64,000 bases of DNA from Bradyrhizobium jicamae (GCF_018130695.1 NZ_JAFCJX010000034.1:1-64000); one strand, 5' to 3'; positions 42,197 through 51,406 are shown, counted from the stretch's first letter. Notes: generated by a model not told the origin, from the sequence alone. A program made the numbers and translations.

Positions 42197-43684
42197 TCAA
42201 ACGTTGAGGTTCATCCACACCGCCTTCGGCTCTGTGAAATTGTCGAGCGCTGATGTGCCGTGCTCGCGACCGAGGCCGGAGTCGCGTTCGCCGCCCCATG
42301 GCAGGCGGACGTCGGTGTAGCCATAGGTGTTGATCCACACCGTGCCGGCGCGCGCCTTCTTCGCAAAGCGCTGCACGCGGCCGATGTCGGCGCTCCACAC
42401 GCCGGCGGCGAGGCTGTAGGCGGTGCCGTTGGCCAATCGCAGCGCATCGGCCTCGTCCTTGAACCTGATCACGCTGACGACGGGGCCGAAAATCTCCTCC
42501 TGCGAGATGCGCATCTCGTGTGCGACGTTGGCGAACACCGTCGGCCGGATGAAATAGCCGCGATCACCGACCCGCTCGCCGCCGGTCGCAAGCTGCGCGC
42601 CTTCACGTTGGCCGATCTCCACATAGTCGAGGATCGAACGCATCTGCTTCTCGGAGATGACGGGGCCGAGCGCGGTGGCACGGTCGGCGGGATCACCAAT
42701 ACGGAGCGCTTCGGCGCGGGCGACCAGGCGATCGACGACTTCGTCATAGGCCTTCTTCTGCACCAGCACGCGGGAGCCCGCCGAGCAGACCTGGCCGGCG
42801 TTGAAGAAGATGCCGGCGGCGGCGGCCTTGGATGCGGCTTCGAGATTGGCGTCGTCGAAGATCACGTTGGCGGATTTGCCGCCGAGCTCGAGCGACACGC
42901 GCTTGAAGTTGGACGCCGCGCCCTTCATGATTCCACGGCCGACGCCGGGCGAGCCCGTGAACGTCACCTTGTCGACATCGGGATGATTGACCAGGGCATC
43001 GCCGACCACGCGGCCGGGGCCGGTGACGACGTTGAACACGCCGCGCGGCAGGCCGGCCTCGAGCGCGAGCTCGGCGATCCGCAGCGCGGAAAGCGACGTC
43101 AGCTCGGCCGGCTTCATCACGATGGTACAGCCGCAGGCCAGCGCCGGCGCGAGTTTCCACATGCCGATCATCAGCGGGAAATTCCACGGCACGATGGCGG
43201 CGACCACGCCGACCGGCTCGCGCACGGTGTAGGTCAGCGCGTCATCGCGGGTTGCGACCACGTCGCCTGAGATCTTGTCGGCCCAGCCGGCGTAATAGGT
43301 CAGCGTGTCCACCGCGGCCTTGAAATCCTGACGCAACACCGCCGAGATCGGCTTGCCGGCATCGAGGCTTTCGAGTGCAGCGATCTCGTCGACATGCTGC
43401 TTCAGCAGTTCGGCCCAGCGCGCGAGGATATGGCCGCGCTCGGCGGCGCGCATGGTGCGCCATGGTCCTTCAAAAGCACGGCGCGCGGCGGCGACGGCGC
43501 GGTCGACATCGACCTCGTTGCCTTCCGCGACTAACGCGATGACCTGCTCGGTCGCGGGATTGAGGGTTTTGAAGCTTCGGCCGGACGCCGCGCGGACGCG
43601 GGCACCGTCGATCAGCAGCAGTTCGTCCCGGATGGCGGACCGGCTGGGAGTTGCCTCGGCATAATCATATGCAATCGACATCAT
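42197..43684 (-). CDS. Aldehyde dehydrogenase family protein
   Basis: 495 residues, starting at twin ATGs with AGGAAG upstream. Catalytic features: VPWNFPL, GCTIVMKPAE, FTGSPGVGR, LELGGKSAN with Glu266 and NAGQVCSAGSRV with nucleophile Cys300. The family includes gamma-aminobutyraldehyde, betaine aldehyde and 2-oxoglutarate semialdehyde dehydrogenases; this one cannot be narrowed safely. Divergent from the ModE-like regulator at 43796, with a near-palindromic site between, suggesting direct control. Confidence 0.92.
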   Translation of the reverse strand: MMSIAYDYAEATPSRSAIRDELLLIDGARVRAASGRSFKTLNPATEQVIALVAEGNEVDVDRAVAAARRAFEGPWRTMRAAERGHILARWAELLKQHVDEIAALESLDAGKPISAVLRQDFKAAVDTLTYYAGWADKISGDVVATRDDALTYTVREPVGVVAAIVPWNFPLMIGMWKLAPALACGCTIVMKPAELTSLSALRIAELALEAGLPRGVFNVVTGPGRVVGDALVNHPDVDKVTFTGSPGVGRGIMKGAASNFKRVSLELGGKSANVIFDDANLEAASKAAAAGIFFNAGQVCSAGSRVLVQKKAYDEVVDRLVARAEALRIGDPADRATALGPVISEKQMRSILDYVEIGQREGAQLATGGERVGDRGYFIRPTVFANVAHEMRISQEEIFGPVVSVIRFKDEADALRLANGTAYSLAAGVWSADIGRVQRFAKKARAGTVWINTYGYTDVRLPWGGERDSGLGREHGTSALDNFTEPKAVWMNLNV

Positions 43685-43749
43685 ATTTCTTCCTGTGCTG
43701 GATCCAGCCTAGGGGGATTTTAACCGCAGTAAATATGATATGTTGTGCC

Positions 43750-43767
43750 TATTGGCATGCCCTAATA
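43750..43767. promoter_or_regulatory. Candidate operator between aldehyde dehydrogenase and ModE-like regulator
   Basis: TATTGGCATGCCCTAATA centres on the perfect 8-base palindrome GGCATGCC, flanked by TATT and TAATA as an imperfect extension. It lies 29 bases before the regulator start and 66 bases before the dehydrogenase start, a position where one site could serve both promoters. Confidence 0.4.
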
Positions 43768-43795
43768 TGAATCAGACTTCATAAGTGAGGCCACG

Positions 43796-44881
43796 ATGCT
43801 GCAGATCGAGATCGAGACCGTCTGGCGGTTTCGCAAGGAAAAAAGCCCGCAGACTGCGGTCGTGATGCTCGGCATCCTCAACGAGATCAGGAAGACGGGG
43901 AAGATCACCAGCGCCGCCAACGATGCGCAGCTGTCGTATCGCCATGTCTGGAACCTGATCGAGCAATGGTCGGAGTTCTTCGGTGTGCCGCTGGTGGAGA
44001 CGCAGCGCGGCAAGGGCTCGAAGCTGACGCCGTTCGGCGAGAAGCTGGTGTGGGCCGGCGAACGCATGCAGGCGCGGCTCGGGCTGCAGCTGGAAAACCT
44101 CGCGCAGGAGCTTGCGACCGAGATCAAGCCGTTCCTGCATCAGCGTCCCTCGGTGATCCGCGTCCATGCCAGCCACGGCTTTGCGGTGTCGAAGCTGCGC
44201 GAATTCCTCGACCGCGAGAGCGGCATGGGCGTCGACCTGCGCTATGTCAGCAACCAGAACTCGCTGGTCTCGCTGGCGCAGGGCGCCTGCGATCTGTCCG
44301 GCGTGCACCTGCCGCGCGGCGAATTGCGCGCGCAGGGCATAAGAGCGTGCAAGGAATGGCTCGACCCGCGCGAGGATCGCGTGATCAGCTTTGTGACGCG
44401 CGAGATGGGGCTGATGGTGAAGCGCGGCAATCCCTTGAAGATCGCCTCACTGAAGGATCTGGTCGCGCGCAAGGCGCGCTTCGTCAACCGCGATCATGAT
44501 TCCGGGACACGGCTGCTGTTCGATCAACTCCTGGCGCAGCACAAGATCCCCGAGAGCAGGATCAACGGCGCGCAGCAGATCGAATTCACCCATGCCGCGG
44601 TCGCGGCCTATGTCGCCAGCGGCATGGCGGATGCGAGCTTTGGCGTCGAGGCCGCGGCAACGCAGTTCGGGCTCGACTTCATCCGCCTGTTGACCGAGGA
44701 CTATTTCTTCGTCTGCAAACGCGGCTTCCTGGAGAGCGAGCCGATGCAGCGGGTGCTCGACATCATGCGGAGCGCGGAGTTTCGCAAGGCGGTCGGTGCG
44801 CTGCCTGGGTACGTCGCGGTGAATACGGGTGTGGTGAGCGGCGTGAAGGAGTTTTTGGAGAAGATGCACGGGGACGGGTGA
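43796..44881 (+). CDS. ModE-like HTH regulator with periplasmic-binding-protein-like domain
   Basis: 361 residues, with GAGG five bases before the ATG. The N-terminal winged helix (about 20-85) has the ModE/LysR-like ISYRHVWN pattern (ITSAANDAQLSYRHVWNLIEQW), followed by TQRGKGSKLTPFGEKL. From about residue 120 a PBP_like_2 domain (molybdate/tungstate-binding-protein fold) senses a small ligand. This architecture is known from one-component regulators of oxyanion or formate-dehydrogenase genes. Divergent from an aldehyde dehydrogenase, so its effector may instead be an organic acid. A dispersed repeat follows. Confidence 0.78.
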   Translation: MLQIEIETVWRFRKEKSPQTAVVMLGILNEIRKTGKITSAANDAQLSYRHVWNLIEQWSEFFGVPLVETQRGKGSKLTPFGEKLVWAGERMQARLGLQLENLAQELATEIKPFLHQRPSVIRVHASHGFAVSKLREFLDRESGMGVDLRYVSNQNSLVSLAQGACDLSGVHLPRGELRAQGIRACKEWLDPREDRVISFVTREMGLMVKRGNPLKIASLKDLVARKARFVNRDHDSGTRLLFDQLLAQHKIPESRINGAQQIEFTHAAVAAYVASGMADASFGVEAAATQFGLDFIRLLTEDYFFVCKRGFLESEPMQRVLDIMRSAEFRKAVGALPGYVAVNTGVVSGVKEFLEKMHGDG

Positions 44882-44895
44882 GTGCGCGTCGCTCT

Positions 44896-45052
44896 TCCCC
44901 CTCTCCCCGCTCTTCGCGGGGAGAGGGTTGGGGTGAGGGGCAGCTTCCGCAAAATAATTGGCAAAAGAGTTCGTGGAGGCTCCCCCTCACCCGGATCGCA
45001 TTGCGCTTCGCTGCATGCGATCCGACCTCTCCCCGCAAGCGGGGCGAGGTGA
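44896..45052. repeat. CCCTCTCCCC family repeat, copy 3
   Basis: Starts with the same strong hairpin as 8137-8166 (CCCTCTCCCCG, CGGGGAGAGGG) and GGTTGGGGTGAGGGG, and ends GACCTCTCCCCGCAAGCGGG, with a GGATCGCATTGCG / GCATGCGATCC inner stem. It lies between convergent genes. Confidence 0.85.
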
Positions 45053-45075
45053 CTTTCGAGGCCGCTTCGCTTGCT

Positions 45076-45501
45076 CTACTCCGCGGCCTGCGCGGTGCCG
45101 TAGGCTTCCGAGATCATGTAGGTCGAGAGCGTGCCGTAGGCTGCGGTCCAGGCCGCGGCGACGGCCGGCGTCCAGGCTTCGCCGAGGCCCTTCTCCAGCG
45201 TCCAGAGCAGCGTGCTGCCGACCACGGGATAATGATCCGGCTTGGCACCATAGGCGACGTGACGTTTGGCGAGGGCACTCGCGGCGGGCAGGATGGCTTC
45301 GAGCGTGCCCAGACCATTGACGACGACGGCGAGCGTCGCCATCAGCTTCTTGCGTTGCTCGGTCATATCTGCGGGAAACATCGGCTTCACCGCGGGCGCC
45401 ACCTCGAACAGGCGATCGTAGAAGATCGTCGCGGCCTGCTCGGAGATCGGCGCGACCTTGGCAAAACTGTCCTGGACAAGCGTGATCTGTTCCGGGGTCA
45501 T
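45076..45501 (-). CDS. Single-domain bacterial haemoglobin
   Basis: 141 residues from an ATG with AGGAGG five bases upstream. The whole protein is a globin domain of the Vitreoscilla/flavohaemoglobin type: IFYDRLF with a B10 Tyr28, FP near 42, and AKRHVAYGAKPDHYPVV with proximal His81. There is no flavin reductase domain. Last gene of the nitrate-type importer operon. Bradyrhizobium diazoefficiens carries a comparable haemoglobin (Bjgb) in its nitrate-assimilation cluster, where it helps to remove nitric oxide; the same role is likely here (inference). Confidence 0.88.
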   Translation of the reverse strand: MTPEQITLVQDSFAKVAPISEQAATIFYDRLFEVAPAVKPMFPADMTEQRKKLMATLAVVVNGLGTLEAILPAASALAKRHVAYGAKPDHYPVVGSTLLWTLEKGLGEAWTPAVAAAWTAAYGTLSTYMISEAYGTAQAAE

Positions 45502-45561
45502 CTGTGCCTCCTTGCACAAAGGTTTCCTCGCCGCGTCGTTGCGGCGAGGCCGAAAGAAGAA

Positions 45562-46359
45562 TCAGGCCGCCTCCACAAACCGATGCCGCTCGTAGAGGAA
45601 TTCGAGCACGCGCTGTCGGCATTTGAGGTAGGCCGGATTGGTCGCGAGCTCGAGCCGCTTGCGCGGGCGCGCCAGCGGCACCTCGAGCACCTCACCGATC
45701 CGTGCGCTCGGGCCGTTGGTCATCATCACGATCCGGTCCGACAGCAGCACGGCCTCGTCGACGTCGTGGGTGATCATCAGGATGGTGTTGCCGAGCTTCT
45801 GGTGCAGGGCCATCACGGAGTCCTGCAGATGCGCGCGGGTCAGCGCATCGAGCGCGCCGAAGGGCTCGTCGAGCAGCAGCACCTTCGGCTCCATGGCGAG
45901 CGCGCGTGCAATGCCGACGCGCTGCTTCATGCCGCCTGAGATTTCGCTCGGGCGCTTGTCCTTGGCATGAGCCATCTGCACCAGATTGAGATTGTGCATC
46001 ACCCAGGCGTGGCGCTCGACCCGGGTCTTGGTCGCCGAGAACACCTTGTCGACGCCGAGCTTGACGTTCTCGTAGACCGTGAGCCACGGCAGCAGGCTGT
46101 GGTTCTGGAACACCACGGCGCGATCCGGTCCCGGCGAATTGACCTCGCGGTTTTCCAGCAGCACGCAGCCTTGCGTGGTGCCGGTGAGGCCGGCGACGAT
46201 GTTGAGCAGGGTCGACTTGCCGCAGCCGGAGTGGCCGATGATCGAGACGTATTCGCCCTTGTCGATCGTCAGGTTGATCTCCTTCAGCACCTCGGTCGTG
46301 GCATTGCCGCGGGTGAAGGACTTGTCGATGTGGTCGAGCTTCAGATAGGCGTGCTGCAT
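45562..46359 (-). CDS. Nitrate/cyanate-type ABC importer ATPase
   Basis: 265 residues. Walker A GHSGCGKST (42-50), FQNHSLLPWLTV, signature ISGGMKQRVGIARAL, Walker B VLLLDEPFGALDAL and switch His in LMITHDVDEA. Sequence style matches NrtC/NrtD/CmpD ATPases. Only 13 bases separate it from the permease gene upstream. It energises import from the cytoplasmic face. Confidence 0.9.
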   Translation of the reverse strand: MQHAYLKLDHIDKSFTRGNATTEVLKEINLTIDKGEYVSIIGHSGCGKSTLLNIVAGLTGTTQGCVLLENREVNSPGPDRAVVFQNHSLLPWLTVYENVKLGVDKVFSATKTRVERHAWVMHNLNLVQMAHAKDKRPSEISGGMKQRVGIARALAMEPKVLLLDEPFGALDALTRAHLQDSVMALHQKLGNTILMITHDVDEAVLLSDRIVMMTNGPSARIGEVLEVPLARPRKRLELATNPAYLKCRQRVLEFLYERHRFVEAA

Positions 46360-46372
46360 GGGTCTGTTTCCT

Positions 46373-47275
46373 TCAGCTCACGGAGGTGCCGTGGGTCACG
46401 AACTTGCCGAGCCCCGCGATCAGGCGGTCGAGCACGAAGCCGATGATGCCGACATAGAACAGCGCCAGGATGATCTCGCTGATGTGCGAGGAATTCCACG
46501 CATCCCAGATGAAGAAGCCGATGCCGACGCCGCCGATCAGCATTTCGGCTGCGACGATCGCAAGCCATGACAGGCCGATGCCGATGCGCAGGCCCGTGAA
46601 GATGTAGGGCGCGGCCGCCGGGATCATGATCTTGCCGAAGAACTCCAGCGGATTGAGCTGCACGACGGCGGCGACGTTGCGGTAGTCCTGCGGGATGTTG
46701 CGGATGCCGACCGCGGTGTTGATGATGATCGGCCACACCGAGGTGATGAAGATGACGAAGATCGCGCTCGGCTGGCCGTCGCGGAACGCGGCGAGCGAGA
46801 GCGGCAGCCAGGCGAGCGGCGGGATGGTGCGCAAAACCTGGAACAGCGGATCGAGCCCGCGCATCGCCCAGACCGATTGCCCGACCAGCGTGCCGAGCGC
46901 GATGCCGGCGACGGCTGCGATCGAATAGCCCAGCGCGACGCGCTGGAGACTCGCGGAGAGATGCCAGAACAGGCCCTTGTCGATGCCGCCATGATCGAAG
47001 AAGGGATCGAGGATCAGCTCCTTGGTGTCCTTGAACACGCGCGACGGCGGCGGCAGGGTCGAGCCGGCGCGGCGGCAGATCAACTCCCACACCACCAGCA
47101 GCAGCGCGAGCACGATCAGCGGCGGCACCACGCGCACCGCAGCCTCTCTTGCCATCTTGGCGTACTTCTCGGCGCGCGGCGCCGACTTCGGCGTCAGCGT
47201 GACAACCGGCGCCGCAATCACGGGCGCCGGCATCGCCGCCGTGGTGACTTCGGTCTTGAGGGCAGGCATGGACAT
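46373..47275 (-). CDS. nrtB: Nitrate-type ABC importer permease
   Basis: 300 residues from an ATG with GGAG upstream; a TTG at 47299 gives a longer frame. About six membrane segments, preceded by a roughly 60-residue Ala/Pro-rich cytoplasmic N-tail. NrtB-type blocks: LPPPSRVFKDTKELILDPFFD, VGIRNIPQDYRNVAAVVQLNPLEFF (the ATPase-contact loop) and GLSWLAIVAAEML. Middle gene of the nrt operon. Confidence 0.9.
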   Translation of the reverse strand: MSMPALKTEVTTAAMPAPVIAAPVVTLTPKSAPRAEKYAKMAREAAVRVVPPLIVLALLLVVWELICRRAGSTLPPPSRVFKDTKELILDPFFDHGGIDKGLFWHLSASLQRVALGYSIAAVAGIALGTLVGQSVWAMRGLDPLFQVLRTIPPLAWLPLSLAAFRDGQPSAIFVIFITSVWPIIINTAVGIRNIPQDYRNVAAVVQLNPLEFFGKIMIPAAAPYIFTGLRIGIGLSWLAIVAAEMLIGGVGIGFFIWDAWNSSHISEIILALFYVGIIGFVLDRLIAGLGKFVTHGTSVS

Positions 47276-47340
47276 TGAAAATGAATCTCCGTGATGCAAA
47301 GGGAGAAGCCGCGCGCGAGAGGCGCGCGGCCAAGTTCAAA

Positions 47341-48660
47341 TCAGACTTCGACGCGCTTGATCGACAGCGACTTCAGATAGGCTGAGGGATTCTCGGGATC
47401 GAACACCTTGCCGTCGAAGAAGGTCTCCTTGCCGCGCGAGGTGGAGGTCGGAATCTCGGCTGCAGGCACCCCGAGATCCTTGGCCGCGGCGCGCCAGATG
47501 TCCTCGCGGTTGACCTTGCCGATCAGCGCCTTGGTATCGAAGTTCGCCTCGTACTTGCCCCAGCGGATATCCTCGGTGAGGAACCAGAGGTCGTGGCTCT
47601 GGTAGGGATAGGAGGCGAAGTCGCGCCAGTACTTCATGATGTGCGGCGAGTTCTCGACCACCTTGCCCGGAATGCCGTAGTCGAACTTGCCGGCGGTGCG
47701 GTCGTAGACGTCCTCGACCGGGCAGTTCATCCACTGCCGCTTGCCCATGATGGTGGCGAGCTCCTGCTTGTTCTCGGCCTTGTCGGACCATTGCTGAGCT
47801 TCCATCACGGCCATCGTGATCGCCTTCGCCGCGTTCGGATATTTGTCGACCCAGGCGGCGCGCATCGCGAACGACTTCTCCGGATGCTTGTTCCAGAGCT
47901 CGCCGGTGTTGACGGCGGTGTAGCCGATGTCCTGGTGGATCAACTGCAGGTTCCAGGGCTCGCCGACGCAGAAGCAATCCATGGTGCCAACCTTCATGTT
48001 GGCGACCATCTGCGGCGGCGGCACCACGATGGTCTCGATGTCCTTGTCAGGATCGATGCCGCCGGCGGCGAGCCAGTAGCGGATCCAGAGATCATGCGTG
48101 CCGCCGGGGAAGGTCATCGCCGCCTTCACCGCCTTGCCCGACGCCTTCTTCTTCTCCAGCGCCGCCTTGAACGGCGTGGCGTCGACGCCGAGCTTGAGGT
48201 CGGCATATTCCTTGGCGACCGAGATGCACTGACTGTCGAGATTGAGCCGCGCCAGGATGTACATCGGTGTCGGCTGGTTGTTCTGCGTCACCTTGCCGGC
48301 CGAGATCAGATACGGCATCGGGGTCAGGATATGCGCGCCGTCGATGCCGTTGCCTTCGGAGCCGAGCACGAGATTGTCGCGCGTGGTGCCCCATGAGGCC
48401 TGCTTCTGCACGTCGACATCGGGCATGCCGTATTTGGCGAACAGGCCCTTGTCCTTGGCGACGAACAGGGGACCGGCGTCACTCAGTGCGATGAAGCCGA
48501 GCTTGGCGCCCTTCACTTCGGGGCCCGCGCCTTGCGCAAACGCGCCGGCCGGGAAATTCAGTTTGGCGGCGGCGAGCAGGGCCGCCGTGCCGCTGGCCGC
48601 TTTGAGAAGCTGGCGACGGTTCATTCCGCGGCCTGCAAGACGGTCGTTGCGCTTGGTCAT
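47341..48660 (-). CDS. nrtA: NrtA/CmpA family ABC substrate-binding protein, Tat-exported
   Basis: 439 residues from the ATG of MTKRNDRLAG. A twin-arginine signal is clear: MNRRQLLKAASG followed by an Ala/Leu-rich stretch and cleavage near AFAQG. The NrtA/CmpA fold is shown by LGFIALSDAGPLFVAKDKGLF (in parts), GSEGNGIDGAHILTPMPYLI, AMTFPGGTHDLWIRYW and CVGEPWN. This family binds nitrate or bicarbonate; nitrate is favoured by the globin in the operon. First gene of the operon, with a 330-base leader/upstream region. Confidence 0.9.
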   Translation of the reverse strand: MTKRNDRLAGRGMNRRQLLKAASGTAALLAAAKLNFPAGAFAQGAGPEVKGAKLGFIALSDAGPLFVAKDKGLFAKYGMPDVDVQKQASWGTTRDNLVLGSEGNGIDGAHILTPMPYLISAGKVTQNNQPTPMYILARLNLDSQCISVAKEYADLKLGVDATPFKAALEKKKASGKAVKAAMTFPGGTHDLWIRYWLAAGGIDPDKDIETIVVPPPQMVANMKVGTMDCFCVGEPWNLQLIHQDIGYTAVNTGELWNKHPEKSFAMRAAWVDKYPNAAKAITMAVMEAQQWSDKAENKQELATIMGKRQWMNCPVEDVYDRTAGKFDYGIPGKVVENSPHIMKYWRDFASYPYQSHDLWFLTEDIRWGKYEANFDTKALIGKVNREDIWRAAAKDLGVPAAEIPTSTSRGKETFFDGKVFDPENPSAYLKSLSIKRVEV

Positions 48661-48990
48661 GTCGTGTCTTCGTCCTTCTGCGTCTGTGCTGAGGGCTGCC
48701 GTCCGTCTGGTACTGCCGCACGCCAATCGCGCACGGGGGCGCGTTCCGGGGTGGCCCCGGTTTGCGGCAACACAATTCGGATCATTGGTCTCAAGGGACG
48801 GCGTCGATGGCGTCGACGACTAACTATTCAAGCATCGTGCCAGATACGCTGCAGCGCAAAAAGACGATGGAACAGATAAGCTTGCGCAGGATGTCGCAGC
48901 TCGCGGCGCGGCGGGCGACCGCATTCGATTTTTGCGATTCGCCCAATCCTTGTGCGTCGCACAAGGATTGAGCAGATCAACTTTCAGGCG
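48661..48990. other. 330-base interval upstream of the nrt operon
   Basis: Contains a G+C-rich hairpin, CCGGGG-TGG-CCCCGG at 48746-48760, extended by CGC/GCG at 48740-48742 and 48764-48766. It lies about 85 bases before nrtA and could be part of a transcribed leader, as seen where NasT-type antitermination controls nitrate genes, but the two conserved hexaloop hairpins of that system were not recognised. No gene seen. Confidence 0.4.
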
Positions 48991-49917
48991 TTACTCGGCG
49001 GGCTCGGAAACCTTTGCGGGCTTGGTGCCGAGCGGCGCCGGCGGCGCGCCCTCGCCCGGTTTGACGTGGAATTCGTAGGTCATCAGATGCCATGGCGCGG
49101 AGGCCTTGCTGCCGTCGGGCATCGTCGCATCGCTGCGCTTCTCGATCTTCGCGATCAGCTCATCCTTGACGCCGAACACCACGTCGGAGTCGAGATATTT
49201 GTCGCCCTCCATGAAGACGTGGGTGATCAGGGGCTCGTAGCCCTTGGCCGCGACCAGGAAGTGGATGTGCGCGGGGCGCATCGGATGACGGTTGGTCTGC
49301 TTGATCATCTCGCCGACCGGGCCGTCGGTCGGCACCGGATAGCTGCAGGGCAGGATCGTCTTGAAATGGAAACTGCCGTCGGCATCGGTGATGAAGCGCG
49401 CGCGCGACACCGGGCCTTCGGTGAGGAACTCCGGCTTCTGTGAATCATAGTAGCCGTCGCCATCGGCATGCCAGACATCGACCGGCGCATTCGCGATCGG
49501 CTTGCCCTCGAGGTCGGTGACGCGGGTCTGCACGTACATCCGCTCGCCGTCGAGCGCTTCGGAAATATCCGTGCCGTGCGCGGTCACCTTGTGCTCGCCG
49601 ACATAGAACGGGCCGAGCACCGTGGTCTCGGTGGCGCCGTCGCGGTCGCGATGGTTGACGGCGTCGACCAGCATGGAGACACCGAGCACGTCGGAGAGCA
49701 GGATGAACTCCTGGCGGATGTCGGTGCAGGTGTGGCCGGTGCGGGTGAGGAAATTGATTGCGTAGTCCCACTCGTCGAAAGTGAGGTTGGTCTTGCTGAC
49801 ATAGTCGTGCAGCGACTTCACCAATTCCTGCAGCAGGAACTTGGCGCGCGGGTTCGGCGTATTGTCAAAGCTGCGGATGACGGCGGCGGTGAGTTCGGCT
49901 TCGTTGAACTGGGGCAT
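48991..49917 (-). CDS. Intradiol ring-cleavage dioxygenase (catechol/hydroxyquinol type)
   Basis: 308 residues from the ATG of MPQFNEAELT. An N-terminal helical linker domain (about 1-100) precedes the catalytic beta-domain. All four non-haem iron ligands are visible at the expected spacings: Tyr157 (DGYYD), Tyr193 (CSYPVP), His217 and His219 (RPAHIHF). It cleaves catechol-like rings between the two hydroxyls. The linker domain and PVDVWHAD block fit catechol 1,2- or hydroxyquinol 1,2-dioxygenase; no muconate cycloisomerase or maleylacetate reductase gene is next to it. Divergent from the serine hydrolase gene. Confidence 0.88.
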   Translation of the reverse strand: MPQFNEAELTAAVIRSFDNTPNPRAKFLLQELVKSLHDYVSKTNLTFDEWDYAINFLTRTGHTCTDIRQEFILLSDVLGVSMLVDAVNHRDRDGATETTVLGPFYVGEHKVTAHGTDISEALDGERMYVQTRVTDLEGKPIANAPVDVWHADGDGYYDSQKPEFLTEGPVSRARFITDADGSFHFKTILPCSYPVPTDGPVGEMIKQTNRHPMRPAHIHFLVAAKGYEPLITHVFMEGDKYLDSDVVFGVKDELIAKIEKRSDATMPDGSKASAPWHLMTYEFHVKPGEGAPPAPLGTKPAKVSEPAE

Positions 49918-50050
49918 TTTTGGCGTTTCCTTGGCCCAAATGGCTGATACGAGCCTACACCAGCGCTCCCGTGCGGTTAAGCGCCAAGCGCTTGGAACGC
50001 GGCACACTTTTCGGCTATCAAGGCCTGAAATCCAACCGGAGAAGAGCCCC

Positions 50051-51316
50051 ATGCTAGCCCCCACCCCCGCCTCGCCCGAATCCGCGGGCATGTCGACTGC
50101 CGCCCTCAATCGCCTCGAAGCGCATCTGAAGTCCCGCTACATCGACGGCGGCCGCTTCCCCGGCACACAGGTGATGATCTATCGCCGCGGCAAGGTGGTG
50201 CATTCGGTGAGCCAGGGCTTTGCCGATCTCGAGCGCAAGGTGCCGGTCAAGGACGACACCATCTTCCGCATCTATTCCATGACCAAGCCGATCACCTCGG
50301 TCGCCTTCATGATGCTGGTCGAGGAAGGCCGCGTTGCGATCGACGAGCCGGTCTCCCGCTACATTCCGGAATGGAAGAACCTCGGCGTGTTCGTCGCCGG
50401 CACCGCGCCGGCCTTCCTGACGCGGCCGCCGACCCGGCCGATGCTGATCGTCGACCTGCTCCGCCACACGTCCGGTCTGACTTATGGCTTCCAGCAGCGC
50501 TCCAATGTGGATGCGGCCTATCGCGAGAAGAAGATCGGCGAGGTCATCAAGACCGGCACGCTCGACAGCATGATCGAGGAACTCGCCAAGATCCCGCTGG
50601 AGTTCTCGCCGGGCGAAGCCTGGAACTATTCCGTCGCCACCGACGTGCTCGGCTATCTCATCGGCAAGATCTCAGGTCAGCCGTTCGAGCAGTTTCTCAA
50701 GGAGCGCATCTTCAAGCCGCTCGGCATGAATGACACCGATTTCTTCGTGCCGGCCGACAAGGCGCACCGCTTCGCCGCCTGCTACTCCGCCGCCTCCCAG
50801 ATCGGCATGGCCGCCGAACGCGACGGCACGCTGACCCTGCAGGACGATCCGACCACGAGCTCGTTCCTGCAACCGCCCTCGCTGATCTCGGGCGGCGGCG
50901 GGCTGTGCTCGACCACCGCCGACTACCTCACCTTCTGCCGCGCGCTGCTCAATGGCGGCGAGCTCGGCGGCGTCAGGCTGATCGGGCCGAAGACGCTGGC
51001 GCTGATGACCTCGAACCATCTGCCGGGCGGCATGGACCTGCCGGGCATGTCGCGCTCGCTGTTCTCCGAGGCCACCTATAACGGGATCGGCTTCGGCCTC
51101 GGCTTCGCCGTCACCATGAGCCCCGCACTGACGCTGATCGCCGGCAGCCCCGGCGAGTACAATTGGGGCGGCGCGGCGACGACCTCCTTCTTCATCGATC
51201 CGGCCGAGGAGCTGATCACGATCTTCATGACCCAGGTGCTGCCGTCGAGCGCCTACCCGCTGCGCCGCGAGCTGCGCACCATGGTCTATGCGGCGATCAC
51301 CGAGAGCAATCTCTGA
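50051..51316 (+). CDS. Serine hydrolase, class C beta-lactamase-like esterase family
   Basis: 421 residues from an ATG with GGAGA upstream. Beta-lactamase fold: nucleophile motif SMTK (Ser76, Lys79), YSV at Tyr193 in place of YxN, and a WGG motif late (EYNWGGAATTSFF) in the position of KTG. These replacements point to an EstB-like esterase or peptidase rather than a beta-lactamase. No signal peptide is evident, so it is probably cytoplasmic. Function in this context unknown. Confidence 0.85.
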   Translation: MLAPTPASPESAGMSTAALNRLEAHLKSRYIDGGRFPGTQVMIYRRGKVVHSVSQGFADLERKVPVKDDTIFRIYSMTKPITSVAFMMLVEEGRVAIDEPVSRYIPEWKNLGVFVAGTAPAFLTRPPTRPMLIVDLLRHTSGLTYGFQQRSNVDAAYREKKIGEVIKTGTLDSMIEELAKIPLEFSPGEAWNYSVATDVLGYLIGKISGQPFEQFLKERIFKPLGMNDTDFFVPADKAHRFAACYSAASQIGMAAERDGTLTLQDDPTTSSFLQPPSLISGGGGLCSTTADYLTFCRALLNGGELGGVRLIGPKTLALMTSNHLPGGMDLPGMSRSLFSEATYNGIGFGLGFAVTMSPALTLIAGSPGEYNWGGAATTSFFIDPAEELITIFMTQVLPSSAYPLRRELRTMVYAAITESNL

Positions 51317-51406
51317 GGCGCGCACTTTCCGCGGTGCACGCTGCTGCACCGCGGCCTACGACTTTAATCCCGGCTATTTGTTTGGCGGTTTTTCGCCGCC
51401 TCTCCT

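Noticed and set aside
48661..48990. NasT/NasR-type antitermination leader upstream of nrtA
   Set aside because: One good hairpin is present, but the paired hexaloop hairpins and a following U-tract terminator were not found, so I record only the hairpin.
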